Positions 44,386 through 52,651 of a stretch of 64,000 nucleotides of DNA are shown piece after piece; position 1 is the stretch's first letter; every line of letters starts with the position of its first letter. The DNA is from an uncultured Alphaproteobacteria bacterium. Lineage in GTDB: Bacteria; Pseudomonadota; Alphaproteobacteria; Micavibrionales; Micavibrionaceae. Under the pieces are notes generated by a model, which searched no databases, was not told the DNA's origin, and worked only from the letters and a program-made list of their open reading frames with translations. The translations under genes were made by a program, and so were the position numbers. The DNA lies in the NCBI GenBank assembly GCA_900696495.1, contig CAADGI010000023.1:62001-126000 (forward strand), read 5' to 3'.

Positions 44386-45192
44386 ATGATCCCGTTACCT
44401 GTTCTTCTCGCGAGCGCATTGCTGATTCCCGCCGGGGCGACCGGCGATAAGAACGGCTGTTATAAAAACAAGCCGTTCAACACGAAAATCAACATCAATC
44501 TCGAAATCCCGGACGTGACATATAATCACAAGCTCTCGGTCAAAAAGCTGACCAATGATGACAAAGAGCACATGGCCGAGTGGAAGAATGCGAACGTGGA
44601 CCATGTCTGGGCCTCGCAGGAGCTTTTTGTGCTGGGCCAGGCGCGCGGCGCCATGGGCGTGCGGACGCGCTCGCGTTTTATGGGCAAGGCCTATGACCGC
44701 TACGGCCTGTATTTCTGCCCCTATGTAAGGGAATTGAATATCGATGTGTTCTATCACACGCAGATTTTCGTCGGGTCTGAACTCAAGAAGGGCACATGCC
44801 AGTTCGACCTCACGCTGGACCATGAACTGTGGCACCACGAAACCAACGTCAAGGCCGTTCAGGATGTCCTTGCGAAACTGAAAAAGGAATTGCCGCAGAT
44901 TATCGCCTATATGGAGCGGCGCTATGTGCCGCGTTCGGAAATGGAGCGGGGTTTTGAAAGCCTGAGCACCGGCCTGAGCGACGCCATCGAGATTTACGGC
45001 GATTATATGTACAAAGAGGTTGAAAGGCGGAACATGCCCATCGACTCGCCTGAAAATTACGAACGCGAATCGAAACTCTGCGACCCGGCGCAGCCGGATA
45101 AACTGGTGCCGCGCGAAGCCATGCGCCAGTTGCCTGAAAAATTCATGGTGCCCGCGGCTGCGGCGCCTGCGCAGCCGCCGCCAGCCCGGTAA
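44386..45192 (+). CDS. exported zincin-like protein (HELWH motif) between mtaB and ftsY
   Basis: I do not recognise the family. The 268-residue protein has a signal-peptide-like N-terminus (LPVLLASALLIPAGATG). The central segment LTLDHELWHHE (H146-E147-x-x-H150) matches the HExxH zinc protease motif. Downstream helices contain an acidic residue and Tyr-rich segments (SDAIEIYGDYMYKEVE) where a third ligand could lie. A Pro/Ala-rich tail ends the protein. It starts 12 bases after mtaB. Metalloprotease activity is a hypothesis from a short motif. Confidence 0.6.
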   Translation: MIPLPVLLASALLIPAGATGDKNGCYKNKPFNTKININLEIPDVTYNHKLSVKKLTNDDKEHMAEWKNANVDHVWASQELFVLGQARGAMGVRTRSRFMGKAYDRYGLYFCPYVRELNIDVFYHTQIFVGSELKKGTCQFDLTLDHELWHHETNVKAVQDVLAKLKKELPQIIAYMERRYVPRSEMERGFESLSTGLSDAIEIYGDYMYKEVERRNMPIDSPENYERESKLCDPAQPDKLVPREAMRQLPEKFMVPAAAAPAQPPPAR

Positions 45193-45237
45193 AAGCAAGG
45201 CTTTGATTTAACCGGGCGTGTTCTATATATTTCTGAC

Positions 45238-46416
45238 ATGGTCTTCTGGAAGAAAAAGAGCAAATCGACGGGCGAGGGCAGCAATGAGCGCGCCGACCGC
45301 ATCATTCACCGCGACGATGACGCCGCCATCGAGCCGCCGGTGGAATATGATGCCGACATCGATCCCGACCTGAAGCGCAGCCTTGAGCAATCCGAAATCG
45401 AGGTTCTTGAGGACCTTGATATAACCCCGGTTCCCGTCCACACACCTGCCGACGACCTGCATGAGCAGGAAGACCTGAGCGACCACACGAACGAGGGCGG
45501 CTGGTTTTCGCGTTTAACCAAGGGGCTTTCGAAATCCTCGTCGAAACTGACGACGGGCATTTCCGATCTTCTCCTGAAATCGAAACTGGATGCGGGATCG
45601 CTGGATGACCTTGAAGAAATTTTGATCGAGGCCGATCTCGGCCCGAAAACGGCGGCGAAGGTGATCGGGGAATTTTCGCAGAAACGCTTCGGCGACGATG
45701 CGGGCGACCGCGAAATCCGCACCGCGCTGGCCGAAACCATGGCGGATATACTTAGCCCCGTTGCCAAACCTTTGAAGATTGAAAAACCCGCGAATGGCCC
45801 GTTTGTCATTCTGGTCTGCGGCGTCAACGGCGTCGGCAAAACCACCACCATCGGCAAATACGCCCAGCGCCTGAAAAGCGAAGGATACAAGATCATGGTC
45901 GCGGCGGGCGACACGTTCCGCGCCGCCGCGGTCGAGCAACTCAAGGAATGGGCCTCGCGCACGAATTCCGGTTTCTACGCCAAGGATGTCGGCGCCGATG
46001 CCGCCTCGGTCGCGTTCGAGGCGTATGAAAAAGCGAAGAAAGAAAATATCGACGTCCTGCTGATCGACACGGCGGGGCGCCTCCATAACAAATCGAACCT
46101 GATGGCCGAGCTGGAAAAAATCGTCCGCGTTTTGAAAAAGCAGGATGAAAGCCTGCCTCATGCGACGCTGCTGGTGCTCGACGCCACCACCGGCCAGAAC
46201 GCTTTCGCCCAGTTGGAAACATTCAAAAGCATGGTGAACGTCACCGGCCTGATCGTCACCAAGCTCGACGGCTCGGCAAGGGGCGGGGTGCTGGTGGGCC
46301 TCGCCGACCAGTTCGGCGTGCCGGTCCATGCTATTGGAATCGGCGAGCAGGCAGGGGACATGCAGCCCTTCAGCGCCCGTGATTACGCGCGTTCCCTAAT
46401 GGGCCTGCCTGCCTAG
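45238..46416 (+). CDS. ftsY: signal recognition particle receptor FtsY
   Basis: Membrane-associated GTPase that docks the SRP-ribosome complex at the translocon. The 392 residues comprise an acidic, low-complexity A domain (1-85), the N domain, and the G domain with GVNGVGKTTTIGKYA, GDTFRAAAVEQL, LIDTAGRLHNKSNLM, TKLDGSARGGVLVGL and GIGEQAGDMQPF. Complete. It works with Ffh, encoded nearby on the other strand. Confidence 0.97.
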   Translation: MVFWKKKSKSTGEGSNERADRIIHRDDDAAIEPPVEYDADIDPDLKRSLEQSEIEVLEDLDITPVPVHTPADDLHEQEDLSDHTNEGGWFSRLTKGLSKSSSKLTTGISDLLLKSKLDAGSLDDLEEILIEADLGPKTAAKVIGEFSQKRFGDDAGDREIRTALAETMADILSPVAKPLKIEKPANGPFVILVCGVNGVGKTTTIGKYAQRLKSEGYKIMVAAGDTFRAAAVEQLKEWASRTNSGFYAKDVGADAASVAFEAYEKAKKENIDVLLIDTAGRLHNKSNLMAELEKIVRVLKKQDESLPHATLLVLDATTGQNAFAQLETFKSMVNVTGLIVTKLDGSARGGVLVGLADQFGVPVHAIGIGEQAGDMQPFSARDYARSLMGLPA

Positions 46417-46437
46417 ATTTCCGCATAAATTAAGCCT

Positions 46438-46466
46438 TTGACAGATTAGACATATTCTTGCTAGTT
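46438..46466 (+). promoter_or_regulatory. possible sigma-70 promoter for the RibA-like/TrpF-like unit
   Basis: A perfect TTGACA at 46438-46443 is followed after 17 bases by CTAGTT, a weak -10 element, in the short gap after ftsY. This would give the two-gene unit its own transcript. The weak -10 keeps confidence low. Confidence 0.3.
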
Positions 46467-46496
46467 CTCTTTTCAGAGTAAGGGAAGAGTTCACTG

Positions 46497-47381
46497 ATGC
46501 AAGATCCTGTTGTTTATAAAAGATTGCCGTCAGATTTTAACGCCGCCAGTATTGTCGTTGCTTCAGTGCCTATTCACCTGCCGACTGATATTGGCGACTG
46601 GATTCATCTGTGCGTCGTAGAAAATGACGAAGTTCGCGATCCGCGTAATTACAGCGAAACCCTCAAGGTCGTAAAAGAACACACAATCCTGATTTACAAC
46701 ACGGACGGGTTGGAAGGCGATCTCAGCAAGCTCAGTTTTACCGATCTTGTAAAAATGAATGAGAATGAACCTCTTTTGGTTCGCATTCATTCATGCTGCC
46801 GTTTCGGCGATGCGCTTTACAGCAAGAACTGCGATTGCCGCCGTCAATTGGATGTCGCAAAGCTTGTAATCAAAGAGCAGGGCGCAGGGATTATTTTTTA
46901 TCTCGACCAGGAAGGCCGCAATGCCGGCCTGACGATGAAAACGGCGGCCAATCACATGGAGCAAGTGCACAGAATTGACACGTCGCAGACCTATCAGCGT
47001 TTCGGAATGGGCGGTAACGATTTTCGTGAATATGGTGTGGTAACTGATGCCTTGAAATTGCTGGGCATTACGAAAGTAAGATTAATAACCAACAATCCCG
47101 CCAAAATTCAGGCGGTGCGGGACGCCGGTGTCGAAGTCATTCGGGAACAGAACCAGACGGCTCCCACGCCTGATTCTCTGGCGTATCTGAGAGCAAAGCG
47201 CGAACTCATGGGGCACCTGCTGGAAGAGGAGATGGTGGATGGCAGCGATCATGCGGCCATGATTACCAAGTTACGCATGCTGTTGCCCAGGCTTACACTT
47301 GAGCATGTGCAGGAACTGGAAAAAATCGTGAATGGCACGAAGGTTTCTGCCGAGACATTACTGGCAAGGGAGCCATCATGA
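46497..47381 (+). CDS. GTP cyclohydrolase II homologue
   Basis: The 294-residue protein is clearly related to RibA, which opens the GTP imidazole ring to give a phosphoribosylaminopyrimidine, formate and pyrophosphate. VRIHSCCRFGDALYSKNCDC carries the three zinc cysteines (C101, C112, C114), GIIFYLDQEGRN the GTP site Tyr135, and FREYGV an Arg (R177) aligned with the catalytic Arg128 of E. coli RibA. LITNNPAK ends the conserved core. An extended N-terminus (about 95 residues before the zinc site against about 50) and a C-terminal 70-residue helical tail are unusual. No ribB, ribD or ribE is adjacent. Instead it overlaps a TrpF-like gene by four bases, and base composition is more AT-rich than in neighbours. 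Not a standard riboflavin gene. Confidence 0.85.
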   Translation: MQDPVVYKRLPSDFNAASIVVASVPIHLPTDIGDWIHLCVVENDEVRDPRNYSETLKVVKEHTILIYNTDGLEGDLSKLSFTDLVKMNENEPLLVRIHSCCRFGDALYSKNCDCRRQLDVAKLVIKEQGAGIIFYLDQEGRNAGLTMKTAANHMEQVHRIDTSQTYQRFGMGGNDFREYGVVTDALKLLGITKVRLITNNPAKIQAVRDAGVEVIREQNQTAPTPDSLAYLRAKRELMGHLLEEEMVDGSDHAAMITKLRMLLPRLTLEHVQELEKIVNGTKVSAETLLAREPS

Positions 47382-48220
47382 AACCTTATATTGGCATCGC
47401 CGGCGTCACGACACGCGATCAGGGCGAAACCCTGACAGGTCAGTTTTATACGAACGCAGTGGGTGTCGGTGGAAGAGGGCACTATGGATTGATTGGCTAT
47501 TGCCTGACGTCGGAAATGATCAACGCAGATGGCAAAATAACCGATCCGCGATACATAGGATTGGATGATTTACGCATTTTAAATCCCAAACAACCATTCG
47601 GCCGTAATGCCATTCATTATTCACCGAATCCTGAAAACCCGGACAAGTTTTTTATACCCGACCTTGTTAATATTTTCATGGGCAAGGGCAGCGAGATTTA
47701 TAAAAGCACGGCTGGCAAGGTCTTGCAGCTCAACCGCGCTTTCAATGTCAGCGCGGATTTACTGGAGTCTGTAAAACACAAAAAAGACGGGATGTTTCCG
47801 GATCTGGAAATCATTTTCCAGGCAGGCCCCGGTGATATAACAGAAATGACTCCTGATGAACTGATCGCCCGTCTTCGTCCCTACGAAAAATATATAAGCG
47901 GAATTTTGCTGGATTCTTCCTGCGGTACGGGCCGGAAAATGGATGTGCGGGCCTTCGCGCCTCATATCGCGGCACTTGAAAAAGCTTTCCCGGATAGAAT
48001 GCTTGTCTTCGCCGGCGGGCTGAATCCTGAAAACGTCGCTGCCCAGATTGCGGCGTTAAGCCGGGTGACAACGCGGCCTTTTTCAATAGATGTTGAAATC
48101 GGCGTACGAAATGAACGGGACGAGCTTGATCTTGCTAAAACCGAAACCTTCATTCAGCGCGCGACCCAGCAGATTTATACAAATATTCGGTCTCTCCGCC
48201 TTGAGAACACCCTGGCCTAG
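47378..48220 (+). CDS. phosphoribosylanthranilate-isomerase-like TIM-barrel protein
   Basis: A 280-residue barrel with TrpF landmarks in order. IGIAGVTT stands at the N-terminus (TrpF: KICGIT), and KVLQLNR (TrpF: QLHG) at 114-120. ILLDSSCGTGRKMDV follows at 176-190 (TrpF: LLD...GGSG..FDW), then VFAGGLNPENV at 210-220 (TrpF: AGGLNPENV) and IDVEIGVR near the end. The catalytic Asp position is kept (D179), but the general-base Cys is Ala8. It is about 80 residues longer than TrpF. It is translationally coupled (ATGA) to the GTP cyclohydrolase II homologue, whose product is an N-phosphoribosyl amine. An Amadori rearrangement of that product is therefore an attractive but unproven role. Confidence 0.75.
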   Translation: MKPYIGIAGVTTRDQGETLTGQFYTNAVGVGGRGHYGLIGYCLTSEMINADGKITDPRYIGLDDLRILNPKQPFGRNAIHYSPNPENPDKFFIPDLVNIFMGKGSEIYKSTAGKVLQLNRAFNVSADLLESVKHKKDGMFPDLEIIFQAGPGDITEMTPDELIARLRPYEKYISGILLDSSCGTGRKMDVRAFAPHIAALEKAFPDRMLVFAGGLNPENVAAQIAALSRVTTRPFSIDVEIGVRNERDELDLAKTETFIQRATQQIYTNIRSLRLENTLA

Positions 48221-48279
48221 CCCTGGCGGTCCTTCTTTACCCCTTGAAATTATTTCCAGATCGGCGAAAATAAACGGGC

Positions 48280-49797
48280 ATGCCAAAGGCGCCCCGCACA
48301 TTCAAGGCCAAGACCTATAAAGACCCGCAACTGGCGCTCGACGCCGTGACGGAGATTTACGAAAGCAACCTGGCTTATCTTCAGGCGCAGTTCAAAAGCT
48401 TCGCCGAGGACAAGGTCACCGACGAACATGATCGCATCAGCGTTTGCTATCCCTATATCAAGATTGTCACCAAACAGGCCCGCCGGGCGGATACGCGCCT
48501 AGCTTACGGTTTCGCGCCGCGCCCGGGCGCCTACAGCACGACGCTGACCCGGCCCGACATCTTCCAGAATTATTATCTCGAGCAGATGCGCCTCCTGATC
48601 GCCAACCATAATGTCCCGATCGAGGTCGGCGTCAGCACCACGCCCATTCCCGTCCACTTCGCGCTCGGCTCGAATTTCCACATCGAAAACGGCCTGACGG
48701 CGGAGCAGCTTCACACCCTGCCGGAAATCTTCGACATTCCCAATCTCGATGTCATGGATGATGAAATCGCCAACGGCACTTATATTCCGCCGGCGGGCGA
48801 GCCGTCGCCGCTGGCGCTGTTCACCGCGCCGCGGGTGGATTTAAGCTTGCAAAGGCTCAAGCATTATTGCGGCACCTCGGCCGAACACTTCCAGAATTAC
48901 ATCATCTTCACGAACTACCAGTTCTATATCGATGAATTCGTGCGGCTGTGCCATGGCCTGATGGCGCCGACCGACGACCAGGCGATGCGCAAGCAGCGCT
49001 CGGTGTTCAGCGCCTTCGTCGAACCGGGCGACCGCATCACGCCGAATAAAAACTCCGAAAATTATAGCGCCGTCACCACGCAGGCCGCCCCGCAGGCCAT
49101 CCGGCTGCCGCAGATGCCGGCTTATCACCTGAAAATGCCGGGCGGGCAGGGGATCACGCTGGTGAATATCGGCGTCGGCCCGTCGAACGCCAAAACCATC
49201 ACCGATCATTGCGCTGTTTTAAGACCGCACGCGTGGCTGATGCTCGGCCACTGCGCGGGATTAAGAAACTCACAGCGCATGGGCGATTACGTTCTCGCGC
49301 ACGGCTATCTGCGCGAAGACAATATTCTCGACGAAGAAGTGCCGCCGAACATTCCCATTCCCGCTCTCGCCGAAATCCAGCAGGCGCTGGAGCAGGCGGT
49401 CTCGCAGGTTACGGGACACAAAGGCTTCGACCTGAAAAAATTCATGCGCACGGGAACGGTGGCAACCACCGCCGACCGGAACTGGGAATTACGTTCATCG
49501 CTGACCCAGAGCCGCCGCCTGAGCCAGAGCCGCGCCATCGCCATGGATATGGAGGCCGGCACTATCGCGGCCAATGGATTCAGGTTCCGGGTTCCCTATG
49601 GCACGTTGCTCTGCGTTTCCGACAAACCGCTGCACGGCCAGCTCAAACTTCCCGGCATGGCCGATGCGTTCTACCGCGAGCGCGTGAAACAGCATTTGCA
49701 GATCGGTTTGCTGACCATGACGCTGCTGCGCGACCAGGAACCCGAAAAACTCCATAGCCGCAAACTGCGCAGCTTCAACGAAGTGGCGTTCCAGTAA
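48280..49797 (+). CDS. amn: AMP nucleosidase
   Basis: Hydrolyses AMP to adenine and ribose 5-phosphate, tuning adenylate pools. The 505 residues show the Amn N-terminal domain (FKAKTYKDPQLALDAVTEIY, ARRADTRLAYGFAPRPGAYS) and the nucleoside phosphorylase-like domain. The latter includes ITLVNIGVGPSNAKTITDH, LMLGHCAGLRNSQRMGDYVL, AMDMEAGTIAANGFRF and LLCVSDKPLHGQLKLPG. Complete. It is 60 bases after the TrpF-like gene but with base composition like the rest of the chromosome, so a functional link to that pair is not assumed. Confidence 0.94.
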   Translation: MPKAPRTFKAKTYKDPQLALDAVTEIYESNLAYLQAQFKSFAEDKVTDEHDRISVCYPYIKIVTKQARRADTRLAYGFAPRPGAYSTTLTRPDIFQNYYLEQMRLLIANHNVPIEVGVSTTPIPVHFALGSNFHIENGLTAEQLHTLPEIFDIPNLDVMDDEIANGTYIPPAGEPSPLALFTAPRVDLSLQRLKHYCGTSAEHFQNYIIFTNYQFYIDEFVRLCHGLMAPTDDQAMRKQRSVFSAFVEPGDRITPNKNSENYSAVTTQAAPQAIRLPQMPAYHLKMPGGQGITLVNIGVGPSNAKTITDHCAVLRPHAWLMLGHCAGLRNSQRMGDYVLAHGYLREDNILDEEVPPNIPIPALAEIQQALEQAVSQVTGHKGFDLKKFMRTGTVATTADRNWELRSSLTQSRRLSQSRAIAMDMEAGTIAANGFRFRVPYGTLLCVSDKPLHGQLKLPGMADAFYRERVKQHLQIGLLTMTLLRDQEPEKLHSRKLRSFNEVAFQ

Positions 49798-49804
49798 CCG
49801 CCGA

Positions 49805-49879
49805 CGTCATCGCGAGCCGACAAAGTCGGCGTGGCGATCCAGTCTTTTCTGGATTGCTTCGCTAACGCTCGCAATGACG
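49805..49879. repeat. palindromic repeat of the CGTCAT...ATGACG family
   Basis: CGTCATCGCGAGCCGACAAA to ...GCTCGCAATGACG, an imperfect inverted repeat in the gap between the converging amn gene and the small gene at 49887. A likely bidirectional terminator by position. Confidence 0.82.
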
Positions 49880-49886
49880 ATTGAGA

Positions 49887-50147
49887 TTAAATCGTAATAT
49901 CGATAACCGAACCGCGGCCGGTCTGGCCCGTGGCTTCGGCTTCTTTCAGGAGGCTTTGAAGGTCTCTGGAAGTCCGGGTCTCCGGCTCCTGCGCCTGGCC
50001 GAGCTGGCTGGCAGGCTGCTGGACCTGATTCGGCTTGGGCGCACGCTCGTCCTGGGCACGCACCTGCGACCCGTTCTGCCCCGGCTGGTAAGGGGTAGCG
50101 AGCGGGATTTGTTGTTGTCCGCCAATGCCATTGAGGGGTCCGGCCAT
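49887..50147 (-). CDS. small Gln/Pro-rich hypothetical protein
   Basis: An 86-residue, low-complexity protein rich in Gln, Pro and Gly (QQQIPLATPYQPGQNG, PNQVQQPASQLGQAQEPE) ending in a more ordered TSRDLQSLLKEAEATGQTGR and a DITI terminus. No signal peptide. Divergent from the DUF2336 gene with a 183-base gap between them. Function not recognised; the coding call rests on composition and the conserved-looking C-terminus. Confidence 0.55.
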   Translation of the reverse strand: MAGPLNGIGGQQQIPLATPYQPGQNGSQVRAQDERAPKPNQVQQPASQLGQAQEPETRTSRDLQSLLKEAEATGQTGRGSVIDITI

Positions 50148-50330
50148 GTGTGCCTGAAGCTCTTCTTGGTTGATTCAGAAGCTACTCAGCCAGTTTATTA
50201 CGAAATGATTAACAAACCTTTAGGAGCCCCATTTGTATAACAAAACCGCATTTAAATCAAATTGATTGGGATTAACCGTTTTGTAACGTCTGGCGGGTAT
50301 AAAGGTCGCAGGGATTCAAGGTAAAAGATT

Positions 50331-51458
50331 ATGGATTTAAGTTTTCTAGATAAATCATCCGGCGTCACGCCGCTGCTCGTAAAGCTTTACGACAGTCACA
50401 AACTTTATGGTTTGGCCAAGGATAAAAAGCCGCTCGCCCGGGCCGAGCTGATGTCCATCATCAGCGACCTGCTGGGCATGGATCTTTCACCGCGCGAAAG
50501 TGAACTGATCGCCGATGTATTGATTGCATTGATGCGTCAGGCCGAAAAAGATTTAAGACAGGCGCTCGCCGAACGTCTTTCGATGCTGGAAAAGGCGCCG
50601 CTGCGCCTTATCCTCCAGATTTCTCACGATGAAATTGAAATCGCCGCGCCGGTGCTGCGCAACAGCGCCGTTCTGGGCGAGCTCGACCTTATATATATCA
50701 TCAAGTCAAAAAGCGCCGAATACTGGCGCGAAATCGCCGCCCGCCGGAAACTCAGCGACCATGTCATGAATATCCTGGCCGACACGCGCGATTTCGACAC
50801 CGCCCTGACGCTGGCTGAAAACACCAATCTCAAGCTCACCGAACACACGCTTAATGTGCTTTCCGATCTCGCCCAGAACAGCGAGGACATCGCCACGCCG
50901 CTCCTGCGCCGCGACGAAGTCGGCAAGGATATCGCCTCCAGGCTTTACAAATGCGTCGGTTATGAACTGAAACGCTATATCGCCGATAATTTCGAAATTG
51001 AATCCGGCATGCTCACCGACGCGATTGATGAAATCATTCTCGAATTCGTCGACGGCGTCGACGAGGACCAGTATGTGCCGACGCCGGCCGTTATAAAATC
51101 GGTCGAGCGTTTCCATGAGAAAAATCTTCTCACCGTCAAAATGATGCTCGGCACGCTGAAGCGCGGCCAGACCCAGACCTTCGTCGCGATGTTCGGCAAA
51201 TTCTCGGGCCTGCCGATCGAAACGGTGATCTCGATCCTGCGCCAGTCCAGCGGGCAGGGCCTTGCTGTCGCCTGCCGCGCCAAGGAAATCACGAAGCAGG
51301 ATTTCATTTCGATGTATCTTCTCAGCAACCGTATCCGCAACAGCGGCAAGATGGTCGACCTGAAGGACATCACGCGCGCGATCACGTATTTCGACCGCAT
51401 CCAGCCCGGCATCGCCAAGGGCATCATGGAAAATTCGCTCAGTTCGCTGCAGGATTAA
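50331..51458 (+). CDS. DUF2336 domain protein
   Basis: A 375-residue all-helical soluble protein. The HEAT-like repeats (LRLILQISHDEIEIAAPVLR, ILADTRDFDTALTLAENTNL, LSDLAQNSEDIATPLLRRDE) fit DUF2336, an alphaproteobacterial family sometimes linked to motility or polar functions, without established biochemistry. The C-terminal half (FVAMFGKFSGLPIETVISIL) repeats the pattern. Its stop overlaps the pgk stop from the other strand by four bases. Confidence 0.8.
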   Translation: MDLSFLDKSSGVTPLLVKLYDSHKLYGLAKDKKPLARAELMSIISDLLGMDLSPRESELIADVLIALMRQAEKDLRQALAERLSMLEKAPLRLILQISHDEIEIAAPVLRNSAVLGELDLIYIIKSKSAEYWREIAARRKLSDHVMNILADTRDFDTALTLAENTNLKLTEHTLNVLSDLAQNSEDIATPLLRRDEVGKDIASRLYKCVGYELKRYIADNFEIESGMLTDAIDEIILEFVDGVDEDQYVPTPAVIKSVERFHEKNLLTVKMMLGTLKRGQTQTFVAMFGKFSGLPIETVISILRQSSGQGLAVACRAKEITKQDFISMYLLSNRIRNSGKMVDLKDITRAITYFDRIQPGIAKGIMENSLSSLQD

Positions 51459-52648
51459 TTTTTCAGGTCAAGCGCCGCGACGCCGGGCAATGTCCGGCCC
51501 TCAAGCCATTCCAGAAATGCGCCGCCCGCCGTCGAGATATAGGTGAAATCATCCGCAGCACCGGCATTTTCGAGCGCTGCCACCGTGTCGCCGCCGCCCG
51601 CGACGCTGATTAAACCGTTTTTCGTACGCTTGGCGGTTTCGACAGCGATGGCATTGGTGCCGGCGTCAAACGGCTTGATCTCGAACACGCCCATCGGTCC
51701 GTTCCACACCAGTGTTTTGCAGTTTTTCGTTTCATCGAGAATATATTGAATCGTTTTCGGCCCGACATCGATGGCCATGCGGTCAGCGGGAATTTTCCGG
51801 CTGTCATCAATCTCGTACTCGGCGCCGGGATGAATTGAAGTCACGGTCACGGAATCGATCGGCAAAAGTATCTTGCAGCCTTTCGACGCAGCGTGATCCA
51901 TGATTTTCCTGGCTTCCGCCGCCATGTCTTTTTCACACAGCGACATGCCGATATCCGCGCCCTGCGCGTGCAGGAAGGTGTTCGCCATCCCGCCGCCGAG
52001 AATGAGGAAATCAACCTTCTCGACGAGGTTTTTTAGAACTTTTAATTTGGTCGAGATTTTTGAACCGCCCGCGATGGCCGCAACCGGCTTCCGGGGTCGT
52101 TCCAGCGCGCGGTCGAGCGCATTCAATTCCTCTTCCATCAAAAATCCGGCGGCGGCGGGCAGGAGATGCGCGAGGCCTTCCGTCGAGGCATGCGCCCGGT
52201 GCGAAACCGAAAAAGCATCGTTCACGTAGATGTCGCCGTTCTTCGCCAGTTCCTTGCAGAAGGCCGGGTCGTTCGCTTCCTCGCCCTTGTGAAAGCGCAC
52301 GTTTTCGAGAATGGCGATTTCACCCGGCTGTAAGGATGCGGTAAGGGCTTCCGCCTTGTCCCCGATGCAGTCCTGGGCGAATTTGACCTTCGTGCCCCAT
52401 GACGCCTCGAGGGCAGGGAGCAGAAACGCCAGCGACATTTGCGGATTGCGCTCGCCATCGGGCCGCCCGAAATGGGAAAGAATCAATGTGCGCGCGCCCG
52501 CTTTGCGCAGATGATCGATGGTCGGTTTCAGCCGGTCGATCCGCGCCGTGTCCGTCACTTTGCCATGCTGTGCGGGCACGTTCAGATCCGCGCGCATCAG
52601 GACACGCTTGTTATTGAGATCGATATCCCGGATGGTTTTGAACTTCAT
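51455..52648 (-). CDS. pgk: phosphoglycerate kinase
   Basis: Glycolytic/gluconeogenic kinase that makes ATP from 1,3-bisphosphoglycerate. The 397 residues show KRVLMRADLNVPAQHGKVTD, LILSHFGRPDG, FHKGEEAND, AIAGGSKISTKL, LILGGGMANTFL, VWNGPMGVFE and VAGGGDTVAAL. Complete and normal in length. No gap or epd gene is beside it; the downstream neighbour on the same strand is none, and the upstream one is the iminopeptidase four bases away. Confidence 0.97.
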   Translation of the reverse strand: MKFKTIRDIDLNNKRVLMRADLNVPAQHGKVTDTARIDRLKPTIDHLRKAGARTLILSHFGRPDGERNPQMSLAFLLPALEASWGTKVKFAQDCIGDKAEALTASLQPGEIAILENVRFHKGEEANDPAFCKELAKNGDIYVNDAFSVSHRAHASTEGLAHLLPAAAGFLMEEELNALDRALERPRKPVAAIAGGSKISTKLKVLKNLVEKVDFLILGGGMANTFLHAQGADIGMSLCEKDMAAEARKIMDHAASKGCKILLPIDSVTVTSIHPGAEYEIDDSRKIPADRMAIDVGPKTIQYILDETKNCKTLVWNGPMGVFEIKPFDAGTNAIAVETAKRTKNGLISVAGGGDTVAALENAGAADDFTYISTAGGAFLEWLEGRTLPGVAALDLKN

Positions 52649-52651
52649 TCG

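Noticed and set aside
46497-48220. Standard riboflavin (ribA) and tryptophan (trpF) genes
   Set aside because: The cyclohydrolase has extended termini and no rib partners; the barrel is about 80 residues too long and lacks the catalytic Cys; no trp genes adjoin.
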